A stretch of DNA of 64,000 nt from Lethocerus indicus (taxonomy: Eukaryota; Arthropoda; Insecta; Hemiptera; Belostomatidae): positions 10,537,600 to 10,601,599 of the forward strand of contig JACDQD010000007.1 in NCBI GenBank assembly GCA_019843655.1, read 5' to 3'. The notes below the pieces were generated by a model, which made no database searches, had not been told where the DNA came from, and saw nothing but the letters and a program-made list of their open reading frames with translations. The position numbers and the translations under genes are program-made. Numbering within the stretch: position 1 is the first letter of the stretch; each line of letters starts with the position of its first letter. Positions 1 through 15,300 of the stretch are shown piece by piece.

Positions 1-3000
1 CTTCGAAAGCCTTGTGCTCGATGTTGTAGAAAGATTCTTGACGATCAGCTTCCTATTCTGATCTATTCCCTGATTGTGTAACGGACAAAAATACACAGGG
101 AGAAGAAGATATTGAATTAAACATACGAGGACATTCCAATATAGAAAGTAAAAGCTTTGTCCGGTCGGGTAGAACGAAGAGCGATGTAGGCCGTTGAAGG
201 AAAACGGGGTTGGTTCAACTAGCCTTTTGCCGGGTTGCGCAAAACGAGACCTTTCGGGCAGAAAAGCCGAAATGATTTAGCGGCTGGGGCCTGCCGCGTG
301 TGTAGAGCGTCGGGGGTAGCTGAGCGGCGGCGTCGGGGTCAGATGAATGGGCGTGATGACTGAAGAATTCCACCTCCGACCTTTGGGCCGTCGCAGATCC
401 TCCCCCTGTAGAAAGGCCGACCTTGGCCTTGTTTTTTTTTCTCAATCGAGCGTAACCGAGGAAGTGGACGAGAGTAAAGGGACCGACAAGTCGGCCGCCC
501 GGCCCTCCCCTTCCGCCCTCTCGCACGGTACCAATTGGTGTCCCATTGGGTCCCATTAATTTGCGTCATTCACCGTTTTTTTCTCCTTTCGGCAACTACA
601 ACCATCGTATTCGAGAGACTCGACTAATATTTTTGAACAATGAAATGCCTTTGGCTAACATACCAACACAAAGTTAACTTAGTTTGCCCGATCAACCATG
701 AATAATGAAGCATGAATATTTATTTATGTCTTCGTATTGTTGGAAACGTGTCATGGCCAGAGAGCAACTCAGATGTCAATTGGTGTTCATATTTTATTTA
801 TCTTATTATGAAAAATAATAAGAGAGTAATAATAATTAAGGTCTGTAAATAAAGTATTACCTATAAAAGCGTGTTTTGAAATGTGCGGAGAATAAAATAA
901 AAGAAAGGGAGTCTATAATTGAAAATGAGATTTTTTTTATGTAATTGTAGCAGGAAATGACATTTGTTTAAAGAGCGTGTTAAAATTGTTACTTATACAG
1001 TGACACAAAGAAATATGTGTTCGCACGATATTATATTCATGCACCTAACTCCCCAGTCAAGGTTTTACTTTCTTGCAATTTAAATGTGAATCCGGGGTGT
1101 AAAGCGAAAAAAGAAACAACCCGGAGACCTTGACCTTGTTTTGTGAAAGGGGCCACCTTTAAACGTCGGCCTGGCGTGACATCATTGTCGTCCGTGAGAC
1201 CTCCCCAATACCCCCCAGGCTAATTCAAATGGGAAATTAGACGAGTGAAATGTCACTCCTACTCTCCTAGAAATTATTAAAAAATTAAATTCCCGAAATT
1301 AATTAAAGTAAAATAACGAATTAAATATATCAACTACTAATTTTTTTATAGATTAGATTTTGCATTACACATAAAGACAAAAAATTATAAAATAATCTTC
1401 CAGTTTAATTTTAATTTTAAAATTCGCTATATTAAGTATTATTATCATAATTAATGTATTAATTCCTATGACAGATTATCGTTGGGATGCAATTTAAGCA
1501 AAAAAAGTTAAGATTGTTTACCCAAGTTTTACTGGAATGCATATATCAGTCTATGATTACAAAATAATATAGTCAAAGCCTGAGCATACATTCCCGGGAT
1601 CTGGTCGCACAGATTATTCCAACTATCAAAGCTGGGATACACAGTTATGTAAATATTGTTAATTTTTATATACTCGCGCTCTGATAACTCATTTCCTTGT
1701 GGAAAGGGTCCTGGGCGATAGCGAGCTTTATTCATAGGCTTCCTGGTAACAGCTTCGTTATCGCGAGTAAATACGTAGACAAACGATATAGTGGGGTCTA
1801 GAAAAGTATGAAAGAACTTAAAAATATTCCCAGTGACCTCCGCTCTCGACTTCCTTGCAGATAATGAATTCGTTGTCGCTGATAATACAATTGTGTTCCG
1901 ATACTTTTTCACATCCTTGGAGATATATATTTTTTCCTTAATAACCTGGGATCAGGACCGACAGATGGGCCTCATTTATTTCTCCCCGAACGCCCCCAAA
2001 TAAACCTCCAATACGCCCCCATATATAAACTAGTGAAAGGATTGGAATATTGAACAGTCATCTGGAAAGATTATTACGTTTATTGTCCACACAGCTCGAA
2101 TATTAGATCAACAAAGTAGGCAAACTCATAGCGGGACTTCTATGTATCTTCCTTCGTACTTGTCGAATCTTTTAATTCATAACTGGATTGTTTATATGTT
2201 AGTAATGCCTCTTAAAGAGCTAATTCTCCTGTGGCTTTGGGGCGTTCTGGCTGAAGAGAAAATGGATATAAAATGAAGTATACCAGAAAGTAGAGGAAGA
2301 TATGTACGGTTAGGCAATAGACTGTATGTCGTTTCTGTTTTAAAAAAATCATAATATTATTTTTTAGAGTGATGTTCATTTCATGGAATTTTTCTGGAAA
2401 TAACCGCTACCAACTCGAATATCTTCTTGTCGAGTCTAAGTTTCGAAGATTAAACATCAAATTCAAACGAAATTTACGATGTTTTCCTTTCGAGCAGATG
2501 TCAGCTGGTAGTTTCAAACGATGTTCTCACCGTGTTCAAATAATGTGATAGCAGATAGGTTCATAGAGGTCATCAGCTATTTCTGGAAAATTCAGGGAAT
2601 TGAATTTCTTACGGTATTCCGTCTTCGCAAACAACAATTTTTGTTGTAAACAATTTTACAAAAAATAAATCGTTGGTAATATTTGTGAAATGAATCCCGT
2701 TCCTGTACTAACGCTGACGTAACTGCAAGGGAGTACAATCTTTCAATAGATACGCAAAGTACTCAACTGACATCTGTCAACTGACATTTATTTGATACTG
2801 ATCGCTGAACCATCTGAAAATTTGAAATGGATTGAACAGAGCGGATATAAGGACTCTAGACATTTGATCAGTTTCAACTATAAACTATAATCTTCCAAAT
2901 TATTTTAAAAACTGTAAAATTTTATAAAGTTTCTTCAAGCGTACAATGCAGATGATCTAAACTATCCTCTCGTAAACTGACTTTCATTTTACATTTACAT

Positions 3001-6000
3001 ATGTTTACATCGAAATATCTCGTAACATCTTTATTCTGTCATTTACCTTCTCTTCCGCAGTATTACCGATTGGCCCCCAAACTTAGGGTCCTGACCCAAG
3101 ACGGAAATGGCCTTGGGGGACTAGATGGCGAGTTGAGAAATCAAATTATTCCATGAAAGGAGTTCCGCCACCGGGTCTTCCAGGATGAGTTTCATAAAAC
3201 ACACGTCTCTTCATTATATTAATTATAAAAATTATTGTTGTTATTGTTCAAATTATAAGTGTTAATTGTTGACGTGACTGAGAGATAGAAAAGAAATTGA
3301 TAAGTGTAACATCCTCTTCATACAGACGGGTACAGAACAATACATTGCGTATTGAATGGACATTATAGTTAAAAATTTCAGAATGCAACTCGGGGCCTTT
3401 CATAAAATTATGTAAAGACCACATATTCCGTGAGGGTCTTATATGAAATTATATGAAAATTTTCATATCAGCTTCGTCTCAATGCTCGCTGTGAAAATAA
3501 TTCAGTTTTAATACACTATAAGCTTGTAGTATTCAACATGAAGGGGTCATGTTTTCTTGAGGTAGAAGCACCAATACGCATCACCATGTTCACAATAAAT
3601 AAATGCCTGAAATGAGCGGTCCACGAAATCGTATAACTGACGATTTTATATTTCGTATAATTTCAATAAATGCTACTAGACGCGATTAGACTTTGGACGG
3701 GCTCTCTAATCGCAAAGGAGGAAGGTTTTGTCCCTGCATATGACCTGGCGTTTTATCGCGTACAAAATAAACACCTTTATCGCACGTGGCCTTTCGCGAC
3801 AACACCAACTGCTATATTTTTAAACGAGCAAATGCGTACCGTGTCAATATTTATTGTCTGGAGGATTTGTGTTTCTCTTCTTAGGAAAAATAAATACTCG
3901 TGGAGTTCAATACTCCGGAAAATTAAGTACATAAAAACTTCGTGAACTTCGCTCAGTTGCTCAATCATAAGTACATAGTTGCCGATTGCGTGACAAGTAA
4001 AATACAATAATGAAGGAACGCAGACACAATTGTGTTAAGCAGACTTAAGAAAACAATCGCTCAAATTAATAGCATAGTCCCGACAGGCTGTGAGTACATT
4101 TTTTACTTTCGCAAACGCCCTTATCACACTTAGGGTCACATTCTGTCCCCTCCGGATATTCTTTCCTTTTTTTTTCTCTCTCTCTCTCGCTCTCTTTTTA
4201 TCTATCGCCAGCGGACTATTATTAGAAGCACTTAACCGACCGCCTATGTCGGTCAAGGAATCACGTTCGAAGTGTAATTTTCAAAACGCCTAGTTAATAA
4301 ATTTCTCGCTCAAGGCCCGCATCCTAAACGCCATTTCCGCGCCAAGGGGGCCAAGATAGTAAATAATGAACCCGCCGAATTTTAATCGGGTCCTGACGGG
4401 TTGGAAACGATCGGATGTAAATCACCGCTCGTTCGAGAAATAACGTACGTCTCGGACCGAGTGATGTACGAGCTTGGGACGGGTAAGGAGGGCTGTCATA
4501 TATACGCGGGCCGGCCATAAATGTCCCATTGTTAAAGCCAGAAGGCGGGGCACAAAACGCGCGTTCTGCTCTACTTCCTACCGGCAATAGCGGGGAATCC
4601 GGTGTGGACACCGTGCCTACAAAGACGTTCTAGCGCTTTTGTACCATCAAACCGGGCTAATATACATTACGGTTTTACATTTCTGGTACGGTAATCTCTG
4701 CAAAATACAATTTCTTTCAGTCGGCTCCATGCCTGACACTTTAGCGCTACCCAGCTTGCTTATGTACGTGGAAACGATGTTACGTGAATAATATACAATG
4801 TTATATATACATTGTTGTGAGGACTTCGATTTAGTCACAGGAGCTACTCTGTAAAAAATAACCGGCTGCAGTTTTACATGGTACACATTTTATGTAAATG
4901 CAGGTTTCTTTGTGTCGAAATTATGTGGAGAAGAAATCAATCTGGCTAATTATCCCCCTTGTCCTATTCCATCTTTAAATTTTTTTGATTGAGCCGCATG
5001 AGGTTTTCAAAGATTTGTCGATTTTTCCGCCGGTTAGTGTGAACAGATATCTAAATACGTACCCGAATCACTAGTTCGGTTGCCAGCCTCGTGTGAATAA
5101 TTTCTTTCTGATCTGAATTTTTTTCGAAAAATCGAACCCATTTCGCAATAAACAGACGCCGGGTTATTAATATTTGAAACTAGTTTGTTAATTCGGTGAA
5201 GGTTATCGGAAAGATCGTATTATCTGCGCCGCCGGATGGAAAAGTCAGATAACGTCGGTGGGAACCGCGCGGTACAGAGAAGGCCACGGGTTTCAATCAT
5301 AGTCCGGGTAATTCATCGCAGATTGTTTGAGCGAATCGCGTTTAAGTATGCATCATAACCGTGTAATACAAGAACCATTCCTGACCTGACGTAAAAACCT
5401 TTTTAATTAATGCGAATATAAACGAAATTAAGGCGGTAAAAAAACCTTCGGAAAGTTATCATGGTGAACGGTTCCCATGAAGACCCACGGGTTCCATTTG
5501 GGTTAAAAAAATCGACTAAAAAACATGTGATCCTCCACATTATGTTGTTGATCCCTGGAGAGATTTCAAAGCTATCATTCTTAGTACTAGATCTTGTTTA
5601 ACCACACCCCTACGTACCTTTAAATCAAGATGATGCGAATACTCTTTCTGATACTTTACTCAATATTGCTTATAAACTAAACATATATTCCTCTTCCTAT
5701 CAGTAAGAGTAATTTACGCTAATTGTGTCAGTTTTCATTACAATACCACAATTATCATTTGTTATTATAATGAGATTTTACAATTTTCTTTAAGTTTTTC
5801 TAGCGTTTAATTTAAACTAAGAATTTATATGAAAGAGCAAAGGCTTCGGCGACCAGAATTCAAATTATTACTAGATGATGTTGAATCCTTGTCTGTTCGA
5901 GATTCTTTCTGTCAGACCTCGACGATGGGAAAGAGTTCGGCATCGTCTGAAGGAGGCCACACCCTGGGGAGCTCCAATGGGAAAGGGAATAATAATCCTT

Positions 6001-9000
6001 TCCACTGGAACTCGCTCAAGTGTCCTTCACAACCGGGAATAATCTCAAACTGAGAGGGGTTCAACACCTGCTGCCCGCAGTATTACGCGATCTTGCCGGA
6101 AGTAAGGTCATGATAAAATTAATTTATTTCTTATTCCCGACTATAAGATTCAGCTCTCTGTAATGGTCCCGAGCCTATGAATCGAACATTCTAGTTCCCT
6201 CTCGGGAAATAATCGGATCCTGGCTTGAATTTGTATTTGCCTTATCGCCTAGTCCCTTTTAACTCGGTCCAATATGCGGATCAGGAAACGATTAGGGTCC
6301 CTCCGCGTACCCGAATTTGCTCTGGCACCGAGAACCCCGGCCTGAATACAGATGTTGGGCATCGATATGGCGTCGGATTTTCTCATCCGTCGATTGTTGT
6401 TGCCGGCCGCTCGCTGCCAACGCCATGAGAACACGCCGCCGCCGGCAGGCCTTCATGCGACAATTATACCTGTCATTCGGTTACACGCTCTTTCATTTCC
6501 TATACTTCCCAGTCTCGCATAACTTAAGGATAAATGCCCGCTGTCGCAATTTCCGATGATGCTGCACAAAATTCCCGAGTGGGATGTGTCGACCTCGGAC
6601 GCGGGAAGTTAGAAAGCGAGACTCATTTGTGACCGTGAAAATTTCGCAGTCCCGCAAAATTCAATTCCGAATCAAATGAATTATATTTGATAAATGTATG
6701 AACATATGAAATGATGTAAGTGTTCCAGCAGTAGCAATAAAACTAAATACATTACGGATAACGCGTTATCGCAAGGACTGTAAACTTATTTCACTGTCAC
6801 AGGTATCCATATAGTCCATGATAGGGGAAAAAATCAATTTCAGGGAACAAAATTGCTTTTATTGCTCGAAAATGGGTCAGTGCCGGAATTAAAAACGTAA
6901 CACAATGCTTAACAATGTGTTACAAGGCCCTTATTTCACTACTGGGTTTGGAGTGCCAACCTTGAGATAGTGGAGAATTATAATTCTAGATAGATATGAC
7001 TAAATAACTCATTTATTTTCCTATCTAACTAACCTGATCGGAAGGAGCGATGGCACCAATTTCGATTCCAATTTTGTTCACAATCAGCGAAATCTACGGT
7101 TAATTCTGGTTTTCAGAATACTGTGAATACACTTGGAGGGCTTAGATAGCATGCGAAATTTCAATTGGTTCCTTCATAGCTTTTCTAAGTCCTTCGTTTT
7201 CGTCATTTCTACAGCACATGTTAACTATTATTAAGAAGCTATATATCGAGACAATTACATTAAAAATCGTGCTGAAACAGTTAAAATTTTTCGGCCGTTT
7301 TGGATTTGAGTAACCAAAACATAAAATTCTTTTAAAATAACCGCGACAACTATTTCTGAATTCCTATACCGTCCGTAGGAGAATGAATTTGCATGTCTAA
7401 GGATACTTGTGACGCTACCACGTTGATCACCTTGAGACGTCTAATAGTATAAATTTGTAATTGGATATTGAATTTTTTCATCTTTCTTTTTTTCGTTTTC
7501 TTTCTTCTTTCTTTTTTATCAAGAATGTATTTCATAAGTTCATTGTGCAACAACGATGACGGCACTTGCCTGCTCACCAAAGAACACCAATATAATGGAG
7601 TAGAATTGTCGGAATACGCAATTTTGGAGCCCTATTGATACCCATCCATAGAAAATCACTCTTGTAATTTAATTATAAGAAGAAAGAAGGGAAATATTAC
7701 GCATTAATACATTTATGTAATAGCCTTGTTTGGGCATTAGCTGACTTCTTAGAATAATAAGGAAGAACGTTAATACAGGTAATAGATACTCCAATAATTT
7801 TGAATATCTCGATAACAATAAGCGTAATAATCGCTACACAAGCACTTTAAATGGTAACGTTACATAAAAGGAATGAAAGGAATCTGAATATATCTGCCAG
7901 TGGAGTTGATCACCATTATTGTGGAAAATTTGTTCTTTTGCCATTTTCGTAATTGAAACATTTCTTAAATGAATCAGTACGAAACTTGAAATTGAGCGTA
8001 CAAAATATTAAATAACAAAAAACCCCATCCGACCTCATAAACACCGACGAAACCCAAGAAATGAACTAATTTCACCTTCACCGCCCCGGAAACGTACAAA
8101 ATGACCAACATTCTTAAAAAAATTGAATTTCAAAATAGCATTCACAACAGATAAGGAACTAGAAAAACACGGCCGCCACCAAGTGGCGAGTTGCCCATAT
8201 GTAATGAGAGAAGGTTCAGCCTCATACTTTATATCTTTATATTATATAGTTTTACGTGTTTATTACAGTATGAACGGCGATATTTTTCTGATTCCCATGA
8301 GTATACTGGAGTTTACGAGTTCCTCTCGTTTTTAATTTGAAGTTTTTTAATTTGAATATTTCCGGGCAAGTCCATCTATTGTTGTCTCATGGTTTCATTT
8401 TGCTCGTCATTCAATAGTACAATAAAAGCACCCGTACATTCCGTTCATCAACACCGAATTTGTCACTGCAGTACAATTCGAATATTTCTACATCTCGACA
8501 TCCGTACAAGACGTATCTTGTATAACCGAGGGTATAAAATCACACGGTCGATAAGAATTAGAAATACCCCCTCGTGGAACGAGACTGGCGAGGACTCACG
8601 AGCATTATCTAGACCCACATTTCACAATGCTAATAAAAATTTAATCCTTGTTCCAGTTTTTTTTTTCTTGGCCCGCTCTTCATCGCCCGGAATTTATTCG
8701 GTTTTGCGCCACTCTTTTTGAGCTATCTTATCAGAGCATCGGACCCCTAGCGTTGTTTGTCCTCATCATAGACAACCCGAACGTGGAAGGCAAACACAGA
8801 CCAGGGCCATTGTCGAGTCCCCCCGATAAAAGATACTGGAGTAGGCTAAATGTGGGCCGAGATTAATGTTGATATGTCGGCACTACATAAACAAACCCTG
8901 ACAAGAAATATTTTTTTTTTGCTATAACCAAGAATGTCAAAAACGATTATCCAGGGTTAATGGTTCCTCCAAATGATGCGTCCATTACGCATTGTTTCGT

Positions 9001-12000
9001 TATTGTTTTCGACAGGGTTTATTTTCCCTTAGCTTTTAGAAAAACACCATTTTTCAGAGTAATTTCCGAACTTAAAATCGTGGCGACAAAATTTTTCCTA
9101 TCGTTGTCTCAATGCTCTGAACAAGCGCAGGTAGATCACACTTAGTATTTCTTACTTTATTTTATTTATTTCTTTAATTTATTTTATAATTAAATTTAAG
9201 TGGTATGATATAGTTAACATAATAACATTACAAGCATAACTTTGATTATTCTAAATATTTTCATCAAACTACGCCTTGTGGAAGCGATGCAACTTCTATA
9301 GTAAACAGTTCGGAGTTCTTAACACAGCGGTTAGTAAATCTCGACAACGCTCATGACATATATCAAAGGCTAGAGTGGCAGATTGTAAGGGGGTATTTCG
9401 TGCTTGGGTATTTATATTTTTTTATTCCGCTACCGATTAGCTCAACATCAATCAATTGGCTGTTGACGCCGCGTATTTGCACAGTGGTCGACCGTGACGG
9501 TCAAGCCTCCCTGGAAGTGACGGGAAAAGTGACTTAGCTAGAACTTGAAGACCTAAATTTACAGTGCTAGTTACGCACCGACGTTGATCAGACAGACACT
9601 TCGATACAGCGGCCTTTTAATTGACAAAGGCAAGACATTTTTTGGAGGATTGATCGAAGGATTTATTCGGTATTTTAAAAAAACATTTACAATTCCACAC
9701 CGAGTTCTTGGATTTGGCTCCAACGTACATCTGTAGTATTGGTTCGACTGACACTGTATTTAACCCATTATTAATTTACATTCTCTAAAGTGGGTGGAAC
9801 ATCTATGAAATAGAATTTTGAATATAGCGGCCCGTCACCGAATTCCTGTATATTCACGCTGTTCGAGTTTACGATTGGTGAGAATTAACCGGACGCCTAG
9901 CACACATTACACTCATAGCTGCAACTGAAAGTGAACTAGTTCTACTTTAAATCATGAATCATGAGCCTCCTGACCACCTGTCATTGGACTGGAAACTGGA
10001 ACGTTTCCAAGTGGTTGCTGAAGGGCGCCGGGAGCTTCTGAAGGATCTGCACCGCTCAATCATTGAAAATCGTTTTCAGTATGCATAAAAACTCGGTCGG
10101 TGTCGTAATTGCGATATCGGGCAAAATTGTCGAAGTATGTATTTTTCAAACTGTCAGGATATTCATCTTTTTCACAGAATCTCTTTATTTGTATCAACAG
10201 TTTTACCACAGTAAACGTCAGCACAACAATGTTTGTGTCAATATTTCGAATTTTATTTTATTACGAGAAATTCGCCTGTCCTATAATTTTTCAAGCGGAG
10301 AATGCAAGCGGTCTATGAAAATCCTATTTTCTAGAACAGAATTATTTGTTGTTTGTTTTTCAAACTTGCCATTTTTTAAGTGGTAATTTATGTTGACCTT
10401 TTTTTAATTATTTGTACCTAAAGTCTAATGCTTTACTGGAATCAAAGAGGTCCTCACGATTAATCAATTTCAAATTGTAGTAATTACTTTTTTATACTAC
10501 TTCCATGAAAAGCATTTTTGGAATATGTTTCAATGATTAAAGGACAAATATAACCGTGTAAATATGTAAAGAAATATTTCCATTGAAAGTGCAGTGTGAA
10601 AGGAAGCTAACGTCTAAACTCACGCCGGTAGTTTATTAGAAAGTAAGTTGGAACGGATATTTCTTAAGTTATATGATACAGTAAATTTATCATAATTATA
10701 ATCTTTTCCGCTCCGGAACGCAAATGCATTTACGCAATAAGTAATAACATTCTTAACATTTCAAATAACCTCTCGCCCAATCCGAAATTCACTTAAACGT
10801 CCGAAGGCCGCAGCCGCCACGGTGGCCTAAGATATTATGCTCTCTGGCGGCGTACGCTTTCAGAAATTAAATAATTTTCTGTGAAAATTCGGTCTGCGGT
10901 CATAAAAAGTAATAGCAGCGACGGTAGTCATTGCTCGGAGAGACTTGATTTCGAAAACGCCACTCCTTCGGAGAGCATTAGGAAATCCGAAGGTATGGGT
11001 ATCCAGTAGGTAATTCGTGAATTTCACACAACCACTAATGTTTCATACAAAATAATTTTTTTTTGGCTGATCAACTTTCGCTTTTTCACATTATCTCCTT
11101 CTCACCAAGGAATGAGTAAAGTTTATTCCCGCAAAACGGATAATTTTTGTTCAGACCTTATCCAGGCCAGCGGTTTCAGTTTGGCATTGGGAACATTTGT
11201 CAAAAAAGCACTGCAAAACTGGCCATTAAACACACTGTTTTAATGGCTCCCTAATTCATTAGAATTGTAAAGGATTGTTTTTTAGGTCTTTGCCTTCCCA
11301 CATAAGGCTTCCATATTCGCCTCTCCCCTCCGCCAAGACTAACGGTACTCGTCTTCGGGACAGAGGAAGTACGCTACAGACGATTCGCTAACAGCCCAGA
11401 TGACCCGAGTTCGTTAAGAAAATTACTTTTCGTTACAAATTAAAACGGTGGCAGAAAGTTTGAAAAACAACTCGCGGTATTTCCTTTATTTTTTCCACTC
11501 CTTTTTTTACTACCGCCGTCCACGGCTATCCGACCCTTATAATTGGACTAATTAGAGGGGGAACCTCGCGATCTCCCGGTCGTTTAATTGTTCGGCAAGG
11601 GCACGCCGTCATTCTGGCGAGAGCTCGAATACAAAAAAAAGGAACAACTAAAAACATAATAACTTTCATCGCCAGAGCCGGCCTTGACGCTCTTCCCACC
11701 CTTCGGCAATTAAACTCCTCGAATCCATCATGGACCGTCTCCTCCACAACCCACTAACACTCTAATTGACGCGGAACTTACAGCCTACGGAAATCTGCCT
11801 ATGCACTACAACCGCTTTATTTTCAGCCCCCTCTCACCGATCCTGCTCGCGTTTATTTTCAAATCGCGCTGAAATCGGCGTATCTCTATTGTTCATAACA
11901 CCATCGTAGGCAACAGTACAGTCTATAGCGGTGTAACGACTGTGCTCTGTTATGAGAGAAAATGAATGCGGTAGGGCGCGTGCGGCCGTACTGAGTCGAT

Positions 12001-12333
12001 TAAAAACTTTGTTTACAACATTCTGAAACCGAGTGATTGTAATGCCTTTCGGCTAATTAATAATGATACGGCGATAACCTTGTTGTGACGTTAATTGGGC
12101 TATAATTGGTGACCTCGCATAGGGGAAAGGACTCCACGTTATTATCAGGAGTTTCAGATTTAGTGAAGATTATTATTTCTACAGCGGTTTAGCGGACCAT
12201 TACTAACAGGAAATTTTACCGTTTCAATAAGATTATAGGAGCATTTTCATTTGTACAGTCATTTAATTTTCACTTCCATAATTTTCCTCAATACATATCT
12301 AAATCTATATACATGTCTAAAACCTTAGTGTTT

Positions 12334-12337
<4 letters not shown>
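1..12337. other. non-coding stretch, no gene recognised
   Basis: The longest open frames here are up to about 127 codons, occur on both strands and show no known domain, conserved-looking composition or paired splice sites. CpG-rich patches occur at about 190-560, 4.3-4.6, 6.25-6.6 and 11.3-11.75 kb within AT-rich sequence. The first 86 bases are open in one plus frame (LRKPCARCCRKILDDQLPIL) up to a TAA; this could be the end of an exon cut by the window edge, but I cannot identify it. Confidence 0.6.
4161..4200. repeat. pyrimidine-rich tract with (TC)n core
   Basis: About 40 bases of nearly pure pyrimidine on plus, with a CTCTCTCTCTC core. It could serve as a splice polypyrimidine tract, but no AG plus coding sequence follows closely. 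Confidence 0.8.

Positions 12338-12378
<41 letters not shown>
12338..12378. repeat. (AT)n microsatellite
   Basis: A 41-base alternating AT tract, uninterrupted, in non-coding AT-rich sequence. It is likely polymorphic in length and prone to assembly slippage. Confidence 0.97.
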
Positions 12379-12381
<3 letters not shown>

Positions 12382-15300
12382 GTGCTCATTCTATTCGTTC
12401 TTCCGGTTTACCAACATTTTCTATCCTGCTAAAAGTTTCGAATTACAATTTAGATTAGTAGGCCTATCATAAATGCACCGGGAAATAAATTTATCATGTC
12501 AGTATCTCTTCCTCCTGTCCTTACAGTTATAATACACACATAACAATGTAATCCCAGCCCCTACAGATTACTTACACTGGTATCACGCAGGGAACAGCCA
12601 GTAAATAAAGGAGAACCAATTAATTTGGACCGGATAGCGGTGCCCGGGCGGTGAGAGTGTTATCTCTCTCGGGCACCAGATTGCATCACGGATTAGACAA
12701 CGCTGTTTGAAATCAGGCGTATGGGGGACCTCGCCAGTCCCTTTCCACCTTTCTTCCATTAGGAAGATGCCTATCATGTCGGTTGGATCCTTCCTAAAGC
12801 AATATGTCGACCCGAGAAACTTGACGGAAGAGAATTTAGACGTTATGTCACATCCTTTCGTGTCCAGAAAATAAGCTGTTTTCGAAAAAAGCTTATAATT
12901 TCTTACAGCATTCGCTGAAAATTCAATATGTTTTGTTTGAAAGGCCATCATTATTGTGAAAACGTTTTGTTTCTATATGATTTCTCTTCATGTTCCTCTG
13001 ATACCAATATATGTATAAATTGAAATAATCAGTGAAAGATCAGTTTGGCTCAGTTACTTCTGAGCTATACTATTTTATTATCTAAACTATAACGAGATAA
13101 TGAACTACGGATATTCATGAACAAATATTTTAACACTTGATAAACTATTTTCAGTAAACCCATATTAATCGTAGAAAGATAGCTGTCAGAAGCTAACATT
13201 TCGTATGATGCACCTAACACTGAAAAAATTACAGAATTAATTGGTCCTACGGGAATTACAACAAACGGTGCCCCTAACAGAGTTAAGCAATTTATTTATG
13301 AACGCTCCCACAATACGTGTTGTCGGCCAAATTAAGAAATGCCGAACGCCGTACCCAACGTTCAGAACTTAACTACAATCGCGATAACGTGGGAATCGAA
13401 TGCATTGTCATGGCTATCGCCCCGAATTTCCTTCACCTTCTTCTTGAGACGGCCAAAAAGAAACTCATTTCTTTCGATTTTCAGCGGTCATCGACGGCTG
13501 AAGGTCAAAACCTTGAAGGGTGTTCCATTCCCGTGACTACTTTTGTAGGCTGTACTTGTATGTTCCACAGAGAAATACTTATTCTTTAATAATATATCTT
13601 TTAAAATTTCACTTGGTGTATAGCGAATTTGAAAATGTAATTGGACCGAGGCAATACGGATGCTGTGGGAGGTCTTCAGTATTACTAATTAGGTTCTGCT
13701 TCAATATTTCATAAACACCCAAAGGCCTGTAATAACCCAGTAATATACCGCCTATCGTATGTCAAAAAAATTCATGAGTCACCAGACGCTGGCTTCAACA
13801 TCACCCTTTCACTCTTACCAGCCTTTCTCGGTCTAAATAGCGCTACGTCGTTAAAGGCTTACCGGTACACCCAAATGTTCCCAAACATTTGAAGTACCTC
13901 ACTATTGAAAATGCCGTCTATCCTGTTGTAAGAACGTCGTTAATATGCCAACTGAACTTTACGTAATGTATTGGGTAAAGGAGGAATAAGATTTAAATTA
14001 TTAAAAGTTAATCCATCCCGTGGAAACGGAAAATGTGCCTTTTCTTGCAATTACATAGGTTTACCTCTCACTATCATGAATGGGACATGGTCAGTCGAAG
14101 GCCGGGCGCAATTGGCTTTTAAATAGTTCAAATATCATTTACTTTCTACCGCTAATATCCAGACCAATTTACGATTTTGCTTATATTGAAATGTTTGAAA
14201 CATTTGATTTTTAATTGAACAATTAACAATTTAATTTAATTTAACAATTTTTAATTGTTTGAAATATTGAAACATTTTAACAAAGCGCAAAACTAAGTTA
14301 TTATAATTCAGAAAACACGTTATCACAGAAAGATGTCACTTCGACAACAAAGTGACTCAAGCGCGGTTTGTACTATCGGTACAGTATAATTGAGGGTAAT
14401 TGCCAACCTCGAAGAGCCGAACGTGTTTCGTTTGAAAGTAACAATGGAGGGGAGACAGTACATCACACGGGATATGTAAATTGTTATTTAACAGACATAT
14501 CTCAGAGCATCCACGGTGAAGCATTCATAGAAGCCTCTCTTCATTTTTACCCCCAGCGATTATTTAAAATCAATCGCCAAATTTTGTAACCGCCCACAAA
14601 TTGTACCGAGTCACAATCGACCGGCAGTTATCGCTGTTCGGGATCGTTAACGTTGCTCTCGGCTAAATAAATTATAACCGAGGAATGGGGTCAATCGCAG
14701 TTTCATTGGCGTTCTTCCCTGGGCCGGCTTTTGAAAGAAAAATGGCTGAGCCTGTCACCTTCTACGGCCTAAATCGGCGTTCGCCATTCGACGGCCTCGT
14801 GTCCCGTGCGGAATGGAAGAGTAGGAGGGCGCTCTCCCCACAGTTTTCCCCCATGTGCCACGGGCCCTATTACAATCGAGAGTGAAAGGTTTGTTTTGAC
14901 CTTACCGCGCTAAATTGGCCCGTTCTGTTCCGTTGCACCGGCCGGCCTCTCTCGTTGGGGCCCCTCAATGGGGAGCGCTCTGTCCTCGCCTCTTTAAAAG
15001 AGACAAACAAACATTGTTATAATGCCGCCTCCGCATCGCTAACTATATCCCCCGTCCCCGCGTTACTATGCTAATTCGAGGCATTCTAATCGTAAACGAC
15101 TGGAACAATAAGAACGTTATCGGGACGTTAGCCAAACGTCGAATGTGTTCGAATAACTCTTGAATATATTTGCTGAGAGTAGGGAAAAGCCGTAAATAGC
15201 GATCGGATTTTTTTATACCTGAGGGTTAGATATACCTCAAAAATTTTGGCGAAATCATGAGTCCTATTCTATTGTGGACCTACCCTAAATTGGTTTCACC

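Noticed and set aside
215..569. Overlapping frames of 70 to 113 codons near the left end
   Set aside because: They occur on both strands in a CpG-rich patch, with no domain, splice signals or codon bias to favour any one of them.
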